From Streptomyces jeddahensis (GTDB lineage Bacteria; Actinomycetota; Actinomycetes; Streptomycetales; Streptomycetaceae): DNA of 64,000 nucleotides. The stretch is taken from the NCBI RefSeq assembly GCF_001642995.1, contig NZ_LOHS01000107.1, positions 1-64,000 on the forward strand. Reading direction: 5' to 3'. Under the pieces are notes generated by a model, which saw only the letters and a program-made list of their open reading frames with translations, made no database searches and had not been told where the DNA came from. Below are positions 1 through 13,547 of the stretch, one piece after another (position 1 is the stretch's first letter; every line of letters begins with the position of its first letter). Position numbers and translations under genes: made by a program.

Positions 1-102
1 GTGCCCACCCGTGCCGCCCAAGCGGCACGACTGCCCACAAGGGCGGCGCGCAGCCCGCACCCCCACCGCGGCAGCGGAAGCGCCGGCGGCAGCCACAACG
101 CC
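1..102. other. rpoC downstream spacer (edge of window)
   Basis: This is non-coding sequence between the end of rpoC and the window edge. It contains a small hairpin, GTGCCGC at 11-17 and GCGGCAC at 22-28. In Streptomyces the ribosomal genes rpsL and rpsG normally follow rpoC on this strand, so this is probably the start of the rpoC-rpsL spacer; rpsL itself is outside the window. Confidence 0.5.
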
Positions 103-139
103 GAAGGGCGGCCACCCCGGCAAGGGGTGGCCGCCCTTC
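103..139 (-). terminator. rpoC terminator hairpin
   Basis: A perfect 16-bp inverted repeat, GAAGGGCGGCCACCCC at 103-118 and its complement at 124-139, with a 5-nt loop. It begins 17 nt beyond the rpoC stop codon. There is no long T run, which is usual for streptomycete terminators. It should end rpoBC transcription or strongly reduce read-through towards the rpsL side. Confidence 0.8.
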
Positions 140-155
140 GACTCAAGCGACCCGC

Positions 156-4055
<3,900 letters not shown>

Positions 4056-4152
4056 TTGTCGTCAATCCCTCTTTCGGGGTCGTGTCTTCAGGGGTCTGAC
4101 TGGGGTCCGGGGTTGGCCGGGACCTTGTGGGTGAAGGTCCCGGCCAGACCCG

Positions 4153-7100
4153 TCAGACCTCTTCGACGCTGCTCGGCTCGCGCCGGGACAGGTCGATACC
4201 GAGCTCCTCCGCTGCGCGGAAGACGTCCTCGTCGGTGTCGCGCATCTCGATGGACATGCCGTCCGAGGACAGCACCTCCACGTTGAGGCACAGGGACTGC
4301 ATCTCCTTGATGAGCACCTTGAAGGACTCGGGGATGCCGGGCTCAGGGATGTTCTCGCCCTTGACGATGGCCTCGTAGACCTTCACGCGGCCGGTGACGT
4401 CGTCGGACTTGATGGTCAGCAGCTCCTGCAGGGCGTAGGCGGCACCGTAGGCCTCGAGGGCCCACACCTCCATCTCGCCGAAGCGCTGGCCACCGAACTG
4501 GGCCTTACCACCCAGCGGCTGCTGGGTGATCATCGAGTACGGACCGGTCGAACGGGCGTGCAGCTTGTCGTCGACCAGGTGGTGGAGCTTGAGGATGTAC
4601 ATGTACCCGACCGAGATCGGGTCCGGGAACGGCTCGCCGGAGCGGCCGTCGAACAGCCTCGCCTTGCCGGACGGGAGGACCATGCGGTCGCCGTCGCGGT
4701 TCGGGATGGTGTGTTCCAGCAGACCGGCCAGCTCGTCCTCGCGGGCACCGTCGAAGACCGGGGTCGCGACGTTGGTCCGCGGGTCGACCTGGTCGGCGCC
4801 GATGGACTGCAGGCGCTGCGCCCACTCGTCCGCGAGGCCGGAGACGTCCCAGCCCTGGCTGGCGAGCCAGCCGAGGTGGATCTCCAGGACCTGTCCCGGG
4901 TTCATTCGGGACGGCACACCCAGCGGGTTGAGGATGATGTCGACCGGGGTGCCGTCCTCCAGGAACGGCATGTCCTCGATCGGCAGGATCTTCGAGATGA
5001 CGCCCTTGTTGCCGTGGCGGCCGGCGAGCTTGTCACCGTCGGTGATCTTGCGCTTCTGCGCGACGTACACGCGCACCAGCTGGTTCACACCGGGCGGAAG
5101 CTCGTCGCCCTCCTCGCGGTCGAAGACGCGGACGCCGATGACCTTGCCGGTCTCGCCGTGCGGCACCTTCAGCGAGGTGTCACGGACCTCACGGGCCTTC
5201 TCACCGAAGATCGCGCGCAGCAGGCGCTCCTCGGGGGTCAGCTCGGTCTCACCCTTCGGGGTCACCTTGCCGACGAGGATGTCGCCCGCGATGACCTCGG
5301 CACCGATGCGGATGATGCCGCGCTCGTCGAGGTCGGCGAGGACCTCCTCGGAGACGTTCGGGATGTCCCGGGTGATCTCCTCGGGGCCGAGCTTGGTGTC
5401 ACGGGCGTCGACCTCGTGCTCCTCGATGTGGATCGAGGAGAGGACGTCGTCCTGCACGAGGCGCTGCGACAGGATGATCGCGTCCTCGTAGTTGTGACCC
5501 TCCCACGGCATGAACGCCACGAGCAGGTTCTTGCCGAGCGCCATCTCGCCGTTCTCGGTCGCCGGACCGTCGGCCAGCACCTGGCCGGTGACGACCCGGT
5601 CGCCCTCGTCCACGACGACCTTCTGGTTGACGGAGGTGCCCTGGTTGGAGCGCGAGAACTTGGCGAGGCGGTACGTGATGTACGTGCCGTCGTCGTTGGC
5701 GGTGGTGATGTAGTCCGCGGAGACCTCCTGGACCACACCGTCCTTCTCGGCCTTCAGCACGTCGCCGGCGTCGACCGCGCAGCGGTACTCCATGCCGGTG
5801 CCGACGAGCGGTGCCTCGGACTTAATCAGCGGCACGGCCTGACGCATCATGTTCGCGCCCATGAGGGCACGGTTGGCGTCGTCGTGCTCGAGGAACGGGA
5901 TCATGGCGGTCGCGACCGACACCATCTGGCGCGGGGAGACGTCCATGTAGTCCACGTCGTCGGGCGCGACGTAGTCGACCTCGCCGCCACGGCGGCGGAC
6001 CAGCACACGGGCCTCGGCGAACCGGAGCTCGTCGGTCAGCGGCGCGTTGGCCTGCGCGATGACGAACCGGTCCTCCTCGTCGGCGGTCAGGTAGTCCACC
6101 TCGTCGGTGACCTGGCCGTCGGTGACCTTGCGGTACGGCGTCTCGACGAAGCCGAACGCGTTGACGCGGCCGTACGAGGCGAGCGAACCGATCAGACCGA
6201 TGTTCGGGCCTTCAGGGGTCTCGATCGGGCACATGCGTCCGTAGTGGGACGGGTGCACGTCACGGACCTCGAAGCCGGCCCGCTCACGGGACAGACCACC
6301 CGGGCCAAGAGCCGACAGACGGCGCTTGTGGGTGAGACCCGACAGCGGGTTGTTCTGGTCCATGAACTGGGACAGCTGGCTGGTGCCGAAGAACTCCTTG
6401 ATGGAGGCGACGACCGGCCGGATGTTGATCAGCGTCTGCGGCGTGATCGCCTCGACGTCCTGGGTCGTCATGCGCTCGCGGACGACGCGCTCCATACGGG
6501 CCAGACCGGTGCGGACCTGGTTCTGGATGAGCTCGCCGACGTTGCGCAGACGACGGTTGCCGAAGTGGTCGATGTCGTCGGTCTCGACGACGATCTGGTT
6601 GCCGTTGTCGCCGACCGTCTCGGTCTCGCCGGCGTGCAGCCTCACCAGGTACTTGATCGTCGAGATGATGTCCTCGACGGTCAGGATCCCGGCGTCCAGC
6701 GGAGCGTCGGCGCCCAGCTTCTTGTTGACCTTGTAGCGGCCGACCTTCGCGAGGTCGTAGCGCTTGGGGTTGAAGTAGAGGTTCTCGAGCAGCGTCTGCG
6801 CGGCCTCACGGGTCGGGGGCTCGCCCGGGCGCAGCTTGCGGTAGATGTCGAGCAGCGCGTCGTCCTGGCCCTGGGTGTGGTCCTTCTCCAGGGTGGCGCG
6901 CATGGACTCGTACTCGCCGAACTCCTCGAGGATCTGCTCGGTCGTCCAGCCGAGGGCCTTGAGGAGGACGGTCACGGACTGCTTGCGCTTGCGGTCGATG
7001 CGGACACCGACCATGTCGCGCTTGTCGATCTCCATCTCCAGCCAGGCACCCCGGGACGGGATGATCTTGGCCGAGAAGATGTCCTTGTCGGACGTCTTGT

Positions 7101-7638
7101 CGATGGTCGAGTCGAAGTAGACACCGGGCGAACGGACCAGCTGGGACACCACGACACGCTCGGTGCCGTTGATGACGAAGGTGCCCTTGTTGGTCATGAG
7201 CGGGAAGTCACCCATGAAGACCGTCTGAGACTTGATCTCACCGGTCTCGTTGTTGGTGAATTCCGCAGTGACGAACAGCGGAGCCGCGTAGGTGAAGTCG
7301 CGCTCCTTGCACTCGTCGATGGAGTTCTTCGGAGGCTCGAAGCGGTGGTCGCGGAAGGTCAGCGACATCGACCCGGAGAAGTCCTCGATCGGGGAGATCT
7401 CCTCGAAGATCTCCTCCAGACCGGACTTGGTGGGGACGTCCTGTCCGCTTTCCAGAGCCGCCTCGACACGAGCCTTCCACGCGTCATTGCCGAGCAGCCA
7501 GTCAAAGCTCTCGGTCTGCAGAGCAAGAAGGTTCGGAACCTCGAGGGGCTCCTTGATCTTTGCAAAGGAGATGCGCAGCGGGGCGGTGCTGGCGCCGTTG
7601 TTCGTATTCGCGGTCGAGGCAGTGCGCGAGGCGGCCAA
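4153..7638 (-). CDS. rpoB: DNA-directed RNA polymerase subunit beta
   Basis: RpoB, 1161 aa, forms the second half of the polymerase active site. The start chosen is a TTG (complement of CAA at 7636-7638) giving [15 protein letters not shown]. It sits about 8 nt after GGAAGGA, whereas the in-frame ATG at 7668 has no ribosome binding site. The 1161-residue product agrees with the length I recall for S. coelicolor RpoB. The rifampicin pocket (about residues 420-445, [15 protein letters not shown] then [13 protein letters not shown]) has the usual sensitive residues, including the His and Ser most often mutated in resistant strains, so this copy looks rifampicin-sensitive. The gene is followed by rpoC. 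Confidence 0.97.
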   Translation of the reverse strand: MAASRTASTANTNNGASTAPLRISFAKIKEPLEVPNLLALQTESFDWLLGNDAWKARVEAALESGQDVPTKSGLEEIFEEISPIEDFSGSMSLTFRDHRFEPPKNSIDECKERDFTYAAPLFVTAEFTNNETGEIKSQTVFMGDFPLMTNKGTFVINGTERVVVSQLVRSPGVYFDSTIDKTSDKDIFSAKIIPSRGAWLEMEIDKRDMVGVRIDRKRKQSVTVLLKALGWTTEQILEEFGEYESMRATLEKDHTQGQDDALLDIYRKLRPGEPPTREAAQTLLENLYFNPKRYDLAKVGRYKVNKKLGADAPLDAGILTVEDIISTIKYLVRLHAGETETVGDNGNQIVVETDDIDHFGNRRLRNVGELIQNQVRTGLARMERVVRERMTTQDVEAITPQTLINIRPVVASIKEFFGTSQLSQFMDQNNPLSGLTHKRRLSALGPGGLSRERAGFEVRDVHPSHYGRMCPIETPEGPNIGLIGSLASYGRVNAFGFVETPYRKVTDGQVTDEVDYLTADEEDRFVIAQANAPLTDELRFAEARVLVRRRGGEVDYVAPDDVDYMDVSPRQMVSVATAMIPFLEHDDANRALMGANMMRQAVPLIKSEAPLVGTGMEYRCAVDAGDVLKAEKDGVVQEVSADYITTANDDGTYITYRLAKFSRSNQGTSVNQKVVVDEGDRVVTGQVLADGPATENGEMALGKNLLVAFMPWEGHNYEDAIILSQRLVQDDVLSSIHIEEHEVDARDTKLGPEEITRDIPNVSEEVLADLDERGIIRIGAEVIAGDILVGKVTPKGETELTPEERLLRAIFGEKAREVRDTSLKVPHGETGKVIGVRVFDREEGDELPPGVNQLVRVYVAQKRKITDGDKLAGRHGNKGVISKILPIEDMPFLEDGTPVDIILNPLGVPSRMNPGQVLEIHLGWLASQGWDVSGLADEWAQRLQSIGADQVDPRTNVATPVFDGAREDELAGLLEHTIPNRDGDRMVLPSGKARLFDGRSGEPFPDPISVGYMYILKLHHLVDDKLHARSTGPYSMITQQPLGGKAQFGGQRFGEMEVWALEAYGAAYALQELLTIKSDDVTGRVKVYEAIVKGENIPEPGIPESFKVLIKEMQSLCLNVEVLSSDGMSIEMRDTDEDVFRAAEELGIDLSRREPSSVEEV

Positions 7639-7959
7639 GAGGGGGTCCTTCCGAGGGCTCGGACTCACTACGCGCGTACCGGTCCCAGGCTGGGTACAGG
7701 GACAGAGAAACCCGGGCGGGGTCGCTTCGGTCCGCTGTGCTCATACATGGGCATGCCCCTGGTGACGGGCAGGAGGCAGCTAACAGGCAGCGCAAAGGGT
7801 CAGTGTAGCCACTCGGCCCACTGATGTCCAGTGCGGGTTTTTGGAGACCCTCATTGTTCTCAACACCTGCGGCAAGCCACGCCCTCAGTGCACATCGATA
7901 CTGCCCTCTTCGTCGTCGATCCATGCCTCGGATACGGATCGTTGTGACGACGCGTCCTG

Positions 7960-7988
7960 AGAATTGCGCGCTGCGTGCAGTTCGTCAA
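7960..7988 (-). promoter_or_regulatory. candidate rpoB promoter
   Basis: On the minus strand TTGACG (7988-7983) is followed after 17 nt by AATTCT (7965-7960), a reasonable vegetative -35 and a weak -10. It would give a leader of about 315 nt before the rpoB TTG. It was found by eye only. Its position downstream of the rplL hairpin makes biological sense. Confidence 0.3.
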
Positions 7989-8124
7989 GGCCTTCCAAGC
8001 ACTGACCGGGTGCTGCGATTGTCACGTTGGAGCCCGTCACCCGGCGCCCGGAGGCGCAACGAAGATCACCATACTCGCCAGGACGGACAGTGCAAGGCAG
8101 CCCTCGCGGGAGGCCGGGAACAGC

Positions 8125-8158
8125 GAAGGGCGACCACCCGGATGGGTGATCGCCCTTC
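8125..8158 (-). terminator. rplL-rpoB hairpin (terminator or attenuator)
   Basis: Arms of 15 nt at 8125-8139 and 8144-8158 (GAAGGGCGACCACCC and GGGTGATCGCCCTTC) pair with a single mismatch around a GGAT loop. It starts about 90 nt after the rplL stop. The arm resembles the rpoC terminator stem. Complete termination would cut rpoBC off from the L10-L12 promoter, so partial termination, as in the known rplL-rpoB attenuators of other bacteria, is the likely role. Confidence 0.7.
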
Positions 8159-8249
8159 AGTGCGTATGCGTCAACAGCGCTTTGACAGCGCCCGCACGCG
8201 CGAGCCGAGCCGGTACCCGCTCAGCGGAGCCCGGCTACGACTCGTCGGG

Positions 8250-8636
8250 TCACTTGACCTCGACGGAGGCGCCGGCGGCCTTGAGGGACTCGGCAGCCTT
8301 GTCCGCGGCCTCCTTGTTGACCTTCTCGAGGACCGGCTTCGGGGTGCCGTCGACGAGGTCCTTGGCCTCCTTCAGGCCCAGGGAGGTCAGCTCGCGCACG
8401 ACCTTGATGACCTGGATCTTCTTGTCGCCGGCGCCGGTGAGGATGACGTCGAACTCGTCCTTCTCCTCGGCGGCCTCGGCGGCCGGGGCGCCCGGGACAC
8501 CGGCGGCGGCAACGGCGACCGGAGCGGCGGCGGTGACGTCGAACTTCTCCTCGAACGCCTTCACGAACTCGGAGAGCTCGATGAGGGTCATCTCCTCGAA
8601 CTGCGCGAGCAGGTCTTCCTGGCTGAGCTTCGCCAT
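8250..8636 (-). CDS. rplL: 50S ribosomal protein L7/L12
   Basis: L7/L12, 128 aa, forms the stalk dimers that recruit elongation factors to the ribosome. The N-terminal dimerisation part ([16 protein letters not shown]), the Ala/Pro-rich hinge near residues 40-55 and the C-terminal factor-binding domain ([20 protein letters not shown]) are in the expected order. The start at 8636 follows GGAAGGA by about 8 nt; the ATG six codons upstream is ruled out by family alignment. It lies 124 nt downstream of rplJ and is almost certainly co-transcribed with it. Amounts should be set by the rplJ leader and L10 autoregulation. Confidence 0.97.
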   Translation of the reverse strand: MAKLSQEDLLAQFEEMTLIELSEFVKAFEEKFDVTAAAPVAVAAAGVPGAPAAEAAEEKDEFDVILTGAGDKKIQVIKVVRELTSLGLKEAKDLVDGTPKPVLEKVNKEAADKAAESLKAAGASVEVK

Positions 8637-8760
8637 GATGGGCGATCCTTCCACTAATTCGGCTGGTGCCGGATGTACATGTCGGCGGGCGTACGTTGGG
8701 CCCGCTTCGACCGTCGCTTCAGGCGGCCTGCCTCAGGCGGCGGTCAATGTGCGAGCCGAA

Positions 8761-9291
8761 TTACTCGGCACCGCCCTGCTCGGCCTGCTTGGCGCGAAGC
8801 GCGTCCACGGTGCGGACGAGCTTCGACGGGAGCGCCTGGAAGACCGCGGCAGCCTGACCCTGCTTGGCCTTCATGGCGCCCGCCAGCTTGGCGAGCAGAA
8901 CCTCGCGGGACTCGAGGTCCGCAAGCTTCTTGATCTCGTCGGCGGACAGCGCCTTGCCGTCAAGGACACCGCCCTTGATGACGAGATTCGGGTTTTCCTT
9001 GGCGAAGTCACGAAGACCCTTCGCCGACTCCACCGGGTCACCGGTGACGAAGGCAACCGCCGTCGGACCGTTGAACAGGTCGTCCAGCGTGTTGATCCCG
9101 GCCTCGTTGGCCGCAATCTTGGTCAGCGTGTTCTTCACCACGGCGTAGGACGCGTTCTCACCGAGAGAACGGCGCAGCGTCTTGAGCTGCGCCACGGTGA
9201 GACCGCGGTACTCGGTCAGCACGGCGGCGCTCGAGTTGCGGAACTTGTCCGTCAGCTCGGCAACCGCGGCAGCCTTGTCGGGCCTCGCCAT
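8761..9291 (-). CDS. rplJ: 50S ribosomal protein L10
   Basis: L10, 176 aa, anchors the L7/L12 stalk on 23S rRNA. The start [20 protein letters not shown] at 9291 follows a strong GGAAGGAGG; upstream codons in the same frame show no family similarity. The typical EYRGLTVAQ and VVKNTL segments are present, and the C-terminal helix that binds L12 is alanine-rich. In other bacteria the L10-L12 complex represses its own mRNA by binding the leader. A hairpin followed by a T-rich stretch lies about 60 nt upstream, which suggests an attenuator of the same sort. Confidence 0.97.
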   Translation of the reverse strand: MARPDKAAAVAELTDKFRNSSAAVLTEYRGLTVAQLKTLRRSLGENASYAVVKNTLTKIAANEAGINTLDDLFNGPTAVAFVTGDPVESAKGLRDFAKENPNLVIKGGVLDGKALSADEIKKLADLESREVLLAKLAGAMKAKQGQAAAVFQALPSKLVRTVDALRAKQAEQGGAE

Positions 9292-9348
9292 AGAGCCTCG
9301 GCCTCCTTCCGGGTGATTCGGACCGCGCGGACCCGAAGGAGGACTGGG

Positions 9349-9383
9349 GAAAACGAAACGCCCCGGCGCAGGCGCACGGGGCG
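9349..9383 (-). terminator. intrinsic terminator-like hairpin in rplJ leader
   Basis: On the minus strand CGCCCCG (9383-9377) pairs with CGGGGCG (9365-9359) around an 11-nt loop and is followed at once by TTTCGTTTTC. That is an unusually good T tract for this genome. It is placed between the promoter and the rplJ start, so it could only act as an attenuator for L10-L12 expression. Confidence 0.6.
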
Positions 9384-9530
9384 TGAGCTCGACCGAACAT
9401 CCACGAGGGATACGTCCGGGAGCACTTCCACAGTCACCTGCGCGGGTCGTCCGCTGTTCAGCGGATCCTTCGGCCACCGCACTCTCTTGCGAGGGCACGG
9501 CAACGACCAGCGGTCTTTGGCTTCCGTGGA

Positions 9531-9560
9531 AGACTACGTGAACGTATCGGCGTCAAGCAA
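9531..9560 (-). promoter_or_regulatory. candidate rplJ promoter
   Basis: On the minus strand TTGCTT (9560-9555), 18 nt, then TAGTCT (9536-9531). The -10 fits the TANNNT pattern of streptomycete vegetative promoters; the -35 is imperfect. It would give a leader of about 230 nt containing the hairpin at 9349-9383. Visual call only. Confidence 0.35.
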
Positions 9561-9592
9561 ATCCGACCGGGACGGCGGTCCGCCCGCCCGGC

Positions 9593-10519
9593 TCAGACGC
9601 CCTTGCCGGAGGCCGCGGCCCCCAGCTCGCCCAGCATCTCCACCAGGTCGAACGTCTCGCTCGCGGCAGGCGGGGCGACGGAGGCCTTGGCGCCGAAGTC
9701 GGTGTAGTCGGCCCTGACCTCGACCGCGCCCTCAGGGCTGTCCATCCGGACGTCCATACGGGCCGGCAGCTCGTCCTCGTTGACCCAGACCTCGATGTCG
9801 TACCCCTCGATCTCGGACTTCTCGAGGTTGCTCAGCAGCTCCTTGCGCTCCTTCGCGTCGAGGGTGTCGAACGCCTTGTTGGACTTGATGGCCTCCTCGA
9901 CCGTCAGGGTGCCCTTGTAGTGCTCGGTCTCCATGCCGTTGACCTTCGCGGAGCCGACGTGCTTGAGGTTGGGCGACTCCAGGAGGAGGGCGAGCTGCTG
10001 GGCCGGGTTCTGGTTCATGTTGTCCAGGCCGGCCGTCATCTGACGGGCGGTCTTCTCGTCCGGGGCCTGCTTGGCGATGGCGGCGAAGTCCATCTTCATC
10101 CAGCGCTTGCCGTCCATCTGGGCGGCCTGCTTCGCGCCCATGTCCATGTAGAGGACGTTGTCCTGCCACAGCATGCGCATCTTCTCCGGGGCGTCCGGGT
10201 TGCCGGCGGTGAGGGCAGAACCCTCCATCGTGACGTCCATCACGGTCGGGTCCCAGCCCTGGACGCCGCTGATCGTCATCTCGCCGCCCTCGGCGCCCGG
10301 AACCTTCATGACCATGTCGACATGGGCGGAGCGGACGTCGGCCGTCTTCTTGTACGCGGCGGACAGCGCGGTCGCCGGGGAGTTGACGGTCGTGCCCTCG
10401 CCCGCGGCCTTGGCGTCCTTGGGCTTGTCCTGGTCGGTGGAGGCCGAGCAGGCCGCCGTGGCCGTGAGGACGGCGGCGGTGGCGAGGGCGGCGAGCGGCA
10501 TGCGGATGGTCGTCTTCAC
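9593..10519 (-). CDS. putative LolA/LppX-fold lipoprotein
   Basis: A 308-aa secreted lipoprotein of unknown role. It starts at a GTG (10517-10519) with a GGGGGGA ribosome binding site. The first 25 residues are a signal peptide (KTTIRMPLAALATAAVLTA) ending TAAC, with Cys about residue 23 followed by Ser and a charged linker, a loose lipobox. The rest resembles the all-beta LolA/LppX type of lipid-binding lipoprotein, judging by the pattern of short strands and the phrase SALTAGNPDAPEKMRMLWQD. It is inserted between rplA and rplJ, two ribosomal genes, on the same strand. Function is not inferable; the fold assignment is moderate. Confidence 0.75.
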   Translation of the reverse strand: MKTTIRMPLAALATAAVLTATAACSASTDQDKPKDAKAAGEGTTVNSPATALSAAYKKTADVRSAHVDMVMKVPGAEGGEMTISGVQGWDPTVMDVTMEGSALTAGNPDAPEKMRMLWQDNVLYMDMGAKQAAQMDGKRWMKMDFAAIAKQAPDEKTARQMTAGLDNMNQNPAQQLALLLESPNLKHVGSAKVNGMETEHYKGTLTVEEAIKSNKAFDTLDAKERKELLSNLEKSEIEGYDIEVWVNEDELPARMDVRMDSPEGAVEVRADYTDFGAKASVAPPAASETFDLVEMLGELGAAASGKGV

Positions 10520-10686
10520 TGGGGTCCCCCCGGGATGCGGTGTGGATGTGGAACGACGGGACGCACACGGACCTCCCCGGTCTGGTGCGCGGACACCAGT
10601 GATCTTATGAGAGAGCTGTGACAGCCGGGACGAGTTCTTTCTGGCAGTCCTGTCCGGCTGGATCTGCCGCATCCCGGCAAGCAGAA

Positions 10687-10728
10687 CGGCGGCGGCCCCA
10701 CACACCGAGGTGTGCGGGGCCGCCGCCG
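10687..10728 (-). terminator. rplA terminator hairpin
   Basis: A long stem: CGGCGGCGGCCCC at 10687-10699 pairs with its complement ending at 10728, extended inwards by CACAC/GTGTG with one mismatch. It lies about 22 nt beyond the rplA stop and separates the rplKA unit from the lipoprotein gene. Confidence 0.8.
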
Positions 10729-10750
10729 TGCGTGGGGCGAGCTGTAGGGC

Positions 10751-11476
10751 TCAGACCGCGGCCGGGTCCTCCTCGACGAGGAGGTTGCGGGTGCGGTTCG
10801 GGTCGACCGGAATGCCGGGGCCCATCGTGGTGCTGATGGCGGCCTTCTTGATGTAGCGACCCTTGGCGGCGGACGGCTTCAGACGGAGGATCTCCTCCAG
10901 CGCGGCGCCGTAGTTCTCCACCAGCTTGGCCTCCTCGAAGGAGGTCTTGCCGATGATGAAGTGCAGGTTCGAGTGCTTGTCGACGCGGAACTCGATCTTG
11001 CCGCCCTTGATGTCGGTGACAGCCTTGGCGACGTCCGGGGTCACGGTGCCGGTCTTCGGGTTCGGCATCAGGCCACGGGGACCGAGCACGCGGCCGAGGC
11101 GGCCGACCTTGCCCATGAGGTCCGGAGTGGCGACGACGGCGTCGAAGTCCAGTCGGCCCTTCGAGACCTCGTCGATCAGCTCGTCGGCGCCGACGATGTC
11201 GGCGCCCGCGGCACGCGCGGCCTCGGCACGGTCACCGGTCGCGAAGACCAGGACCCGGGCGGTCTTACCGGTGCCGTGCGGAAGGTTCACGGTGCCACGG
11301 ACCATCTGGTCGGCCTTGCGCGGGTCGACGCCCAGACGGAAGGCCACCTCGACGGTGCCGTCGAACTTGGTGGTGGAGGTCTCCTTGGCGAGACGGACGG
11401 CCTCGAGCGGGGCGTAGAGCTTCTCCCGGTCGATCTTGGCGTCCGCAGCGCGGAGAGTCTTGCTGCGCTTGCTCAC
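10751..11476 (-). CDS. rplA: 50S ribosomal protein L1
   Basis: L1, 241 aa, binds 23S rRNA at the E-site stalk and in many bacteria also represses the rplKA mRNA. The sequence is standard throughout, including [21 protein letters not shown] and the C-terminal [11 protein letters not shown]. The start [16 protein letters not shown] follows a purine-rich stretch. It is 72 nt downstream of rplK and is ended by a strong hairpin. Confidence 0.97.
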   Translation of the reverse strand: MSKRSKTLRAADAKIDREKLYAPLEAVRLAKETSTTKFDGTVEVAFRLGVDPRKADQMVRGTVNLPHGTGKTARVLVFATGDRAEAARAAGADIVGADELIDEVSKGRLDFDAVVATPDLMGKVGRLGRVLGPRGLMPNPKTGTVTPDVAKAVTDIKGGKIEFRVDKHSNLHFIIGKTSFEEAKLVENYGAALEEILRLKPSAAKGRYIKKAAISTTMGPGIPVDPNRTRNLLVEEDPAAV

Positions 11477-11548
11477 TGCTGCTCCTGTGTGTTCTGAGGA
11501 GTCGTGGTGCGGGCCGAGCAGGCCCTTCCACGGTTACTACGGTTGGGT

Positions 11549-11983
11549 TCAGCCCTCGACCGTGATGCCCATGGAACGGGCGGTGCCGGCGATGATCTTC
11601 TCGGCGGCGTCCAGGTCGTTGGCGTTGAGGTCGGGCATCTTGGTGGTGGCGATCTCGCGGACCTGGTCACGCGTCAGCTTCGCGACCTTGGTCTTGTGCG
11701 GCTCGCCGGAGCCCTTCTCCACGCCCGCGGCCTTGAGGATCATCCTCGACGCCGGCGGAGTCTTGGTGATGAAGGTGAAGGAACGGTCCTCGTAGACCGT
11801 GATCTCCACCGGGATGACCCAACCGCGCTGCGACTCGGTCGCGGCGTTGTAGGCCTTGCAGAACTCCATGATGTTGACGCCGTGCTGGCCCAGCGCGGGG
11901 CCGACCGGCGGGGCCGGGTTGGCTGCGCCGGCCTGGATCTGGAGCTTGATGAGCCCCGTGACCTTCTTCTTCTTGGGAGGCAT
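11549..11983 (-). CDS. rplK: 50S ribosomal protein L11
   Basis: L11, 144 aa, binds the GTPase-associated centre of 23S rRNA and is needed for RelA activation and thiopeptide action. The start [15 protein letters not shown] is the actinobacterial form; upstream in-frame codons are not conserved. The proline pair in the N-terminal domain ([19 protein letters not shown]), where thiostrepton-resistance mutations map, is intact. It is cistron one of a rplK-rplA unit; nusG upstream is separated by a hairpin at 12088-12120. Confidence 0.97.
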
Positions 11984-12087
11984 TCCGGGTCCTGTCCTCT
12001 TCTGATCTTCCTTGTGCCCGATTGGCCCCGGGCACCAGGCATACCGCACAACGATAACGGGTATGGCTGCGCGGCCTGAAACCGAGC

Positions 12088-12120
12088 AGGTCAGACGAGC
12101 TTTGGCAGCTCGCCTGACCT
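12088..12120 (-). terminator. nusG terminator hairpin
   Basis: Two 14-nt arms (12088-12101 and 12107-12120, AGGTCAG...CTGACCT) pair with one G.U on the minus strand, with a 5-nt loop. It lies 28 nt after the nusG stop. It separates secE-nusG from rplK-rplA, implying a rplK promoter in the about 100 nt before rplK. Confidence 0.75.
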
Positions 12121-12147
12121 GGTCGGAGGCAGTTGTTCCAGAAGCTG

Positions 12148-13002
12148 CTAGTTCTTCTGGATCTGGTCGAAGGAGAGCTCGACCGGGGTCTCGCGGCCAA
12201 AGATCTCGACGAGGCCCTTGACCTTCTTCGAGTCGGCGTTGATCTCGTTGATGGTCGCCTGCAGCGTCGCGAACGGGCCGTCGGTGACGGTGACCGAGTC
12301 GCCGACCTCGAAGTCCAGCACCTGGACCTCGACCTTGCGCTGCGGAGCGGGCTTGCCCTCGGCCTCGGCGGCCTCGCGCGCGGCCTTCTCCTCGGCCTCC
12401 GGGGCGAGCATCTTGACGATCTCGTCCAGGGTCAGCGGGTACGGGTCGTAGGCGTTGCCCACGAAGCCGGTGACGCCGGGGGTGTTGCGGACGACGCCCC
12501 AGGACTCGTTCGTCAGGTCCATGCGGACCAGGACGTAGCCCGGGAGCTTGTTCTGCTTGATGGTCTTACGGTCGCCGTTCTTGATCTGAACGACCTCTTC
12601 CTGCGGCACCTCGGCCTGGAAGATGTAGTCCTCGACGTTGAGCGAGACGGCTCGCTGCTCGAGGTTGGTCTTCACACGGTTCTCGTAGCCCGCGTAGGTG
12701 TGGATCACGTACCACTCACCGGGGAGGGTGCGCAGCTCCTCGCGGAGCGCGGCGACCGGGTCGACCGGCTCGGTCTCCTCCTCGACCTCGGCCTCGGCGC
12801 CCGCAGCGGCGGCCTCGTCCTCGGAACCGGCCTCGTCTTCGTCCACGACGTGGACGGCGGCCTCTTCGGCGGGCTCTCCGGCGGCGGCGTCGGCAGCCTC
12901 GGCCTGGTCCGGGTCCACGGCGTCCGCCGCCTCGACGATGTCGAGCTCGTCCTCAGCGGACTCGACCGGCTCGATCGCCTCGTTCAGGTTCGGGTCAGAC
13001 AC
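12148..13002 (-). CDS. nusG: transcription termination/antitermination factor NusG
   Basis: NusG, 284 aa, binds RNA polymerase beta-prime and couples it to Rho or ribosomes. Residues about 1-90 are a strongly acidic, Ala/Glu/Asp-rich extension. The NGN domain follows ([20 protein letters not shown], about 95-115) and a C-terminal KOW domain ends [20 protein letters not shown]. Between NGN and KOW is a short Ala/Glu/Lys-rich insertion. The acidic N terminus is a known feature of streptomycete NusG and makes it about 100 residues longer than the E. coli protein. The gene is 77 nt downstream of secE. Confidence 0.96.
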   Translation of the reverse strand: MSDPNLNEAIEPVESAEDELDIVEAADAVDPDQAEAADAAAGEPAEEAAVHVVDEDEAGSEDEAAAAGAEAEVEEETEPVDPVAALREELRTLPGEWYVIHTYAGYENRVKTNLEQRAVSLNVEDYIFQAEVPQEEVVQIKNGDRKTIKQNKLPGYVLVRMDLTNESWGVVRNTPGVTGFVGNAYDPYPLTLDEIVKMLAPEAEEKAAREAAEAEGKPAPQRKVEVQVLDFEVGDSVTVTDGPFATLQATINEINADSKKVKGLVEIFGRETPVELSFDQIQKN

Positions 13003-13079
13003 TGTGGCTGCTTCTTCCTGGATACATGGGGGTGGAACACGCGAAATGGGCGCCGGGTAGGGCGCCCTCCGCTCTCGGC

Positions 13080-13367
13080 TCAGCCGAAGACGTACTTGAC
13101 GGCCTGGTTGAACCCATAGTCAATCACGGTCACCAGGGCGATCATGATGACGACGAAGACAATCACCACTGTGGTGTATGTCGTCAGCTGGCTGCGAGTC
13201 GGCCAGACGACCTTGCGGAGTTCCGCGACGATCTGGCGGTAGAAGAGCGCGAGCCGCTTCAGCGGGCCCTTCTTGCCGCGCTTGCCGCCCTTGCGGGTCT
13301 TCTTCCTGGACTCCGGCGCCTCGTCCTGGGCATCAGGCATGTCGATGGAGCCCACGGCGTCCGTCAC
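13080..13367 (-). CDS. secE: preprotein translocase subunit SecE
   Basis: SecE, 95 aa, is the single-span subunit of the SecYEG channel. The N-terminal half is charged and Lys/Arg-rich ([17 protein letters not shown]). It is followed by the conserved [21 protein letters not shown] amphipathic helix and one membrane segment ([19 protein letters not shown]). Size and order are normal for actinobacteria. It is followed by nusG and preceded by tRNA(Trp), as in mycobacteria. Confidence 0.95.
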   Translation of the reverse strand: MTDAVGSIDMPDAQDEAPESRKKTRKGGKRGKKGPLKRLALFYRQIVAELRKVVWPTRSQLTTYTTVVIVFVVIMIALVTVIDYGFNQAVKYVFG

Positions 13368-13474
13368 TCGTCCTCACCTGATTCCGGGTCGTGGCCGTGC
13401 CGCGCCCGGTTGAGCCGCACGGCGGTGCATTGCAGTACGTACATGCGCACACATCCTGGCGAAGGTGTGTGTAG

Positions 13475-13547
13475 CAGGGCCGGAGGGACTTGAACCCCCA
13501 ACCGCTGGTTTTGGAGACCAGTGCTCTACCAATTGAGCTACGACCCT
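13475..13547 (-). tRNA. tRNA-Trp (CCA anticodon)
   Basis: A 73-nt cloverleaf. Acceptor arms AGGGTCG and CGGCCCT pair with one G.U. The anticodon loop CTCCAAA gives anticodon CCA (complement of 13512-13514), and the T-arm GGTTCAAGTC is present. The CCA tail is not encoded. It lies 107 nt upstream of secE on the same strand. Confidence 0.95.

Larger units (their letters stand above)
7639..8249. other. 611-nt rplL-rpoB intergenic region
   Basis: There is no credible gene here; the open frames seen are short or run on from neighbours. It holds the hairpin at 8125-8158 just after rplL and a candidate promoter at 7960-7988. The rpoB TTG and its ribosome binding site are at the left edge. A long untranslated spacer here fits separate control of rpoBC relative to the L10-L12 genes. 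Confidence 0.6.
9292..9592 (-). promoter_or_regulatory. rplJ (L10) leader region
   Basis: This is 301 nt of non-coding sequence between the lipoprotein gene and rplJ. It contains a candidate promoter near 9531-9560, the terminator-like hairpin at 9349-9383, and the rplJ ribosome binding site. The length and layout match an L10 leader, the mRNA region bound by L10(L12)4 in other bacteria. I did not fold it in full, so the kink-turn or binding site is not demonstrated. Confidence 0.5.

Noticed and set aside
4153-7638. Rifampicin-resistant duplicate rpoB
   Set aside because: The rifampicin region has the common sensitive residues and the gene is in the normal rplL-rpoB-rpoC place, so this is the housekeeping copy.
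7639-7668. ATG 30 nt upstream of the rpoB TTG
   Set aside because: It has no ribosome binding site, and the family N terminus begins at the TTG ([13 protein letters not shown]) with GGAAGGA in front.
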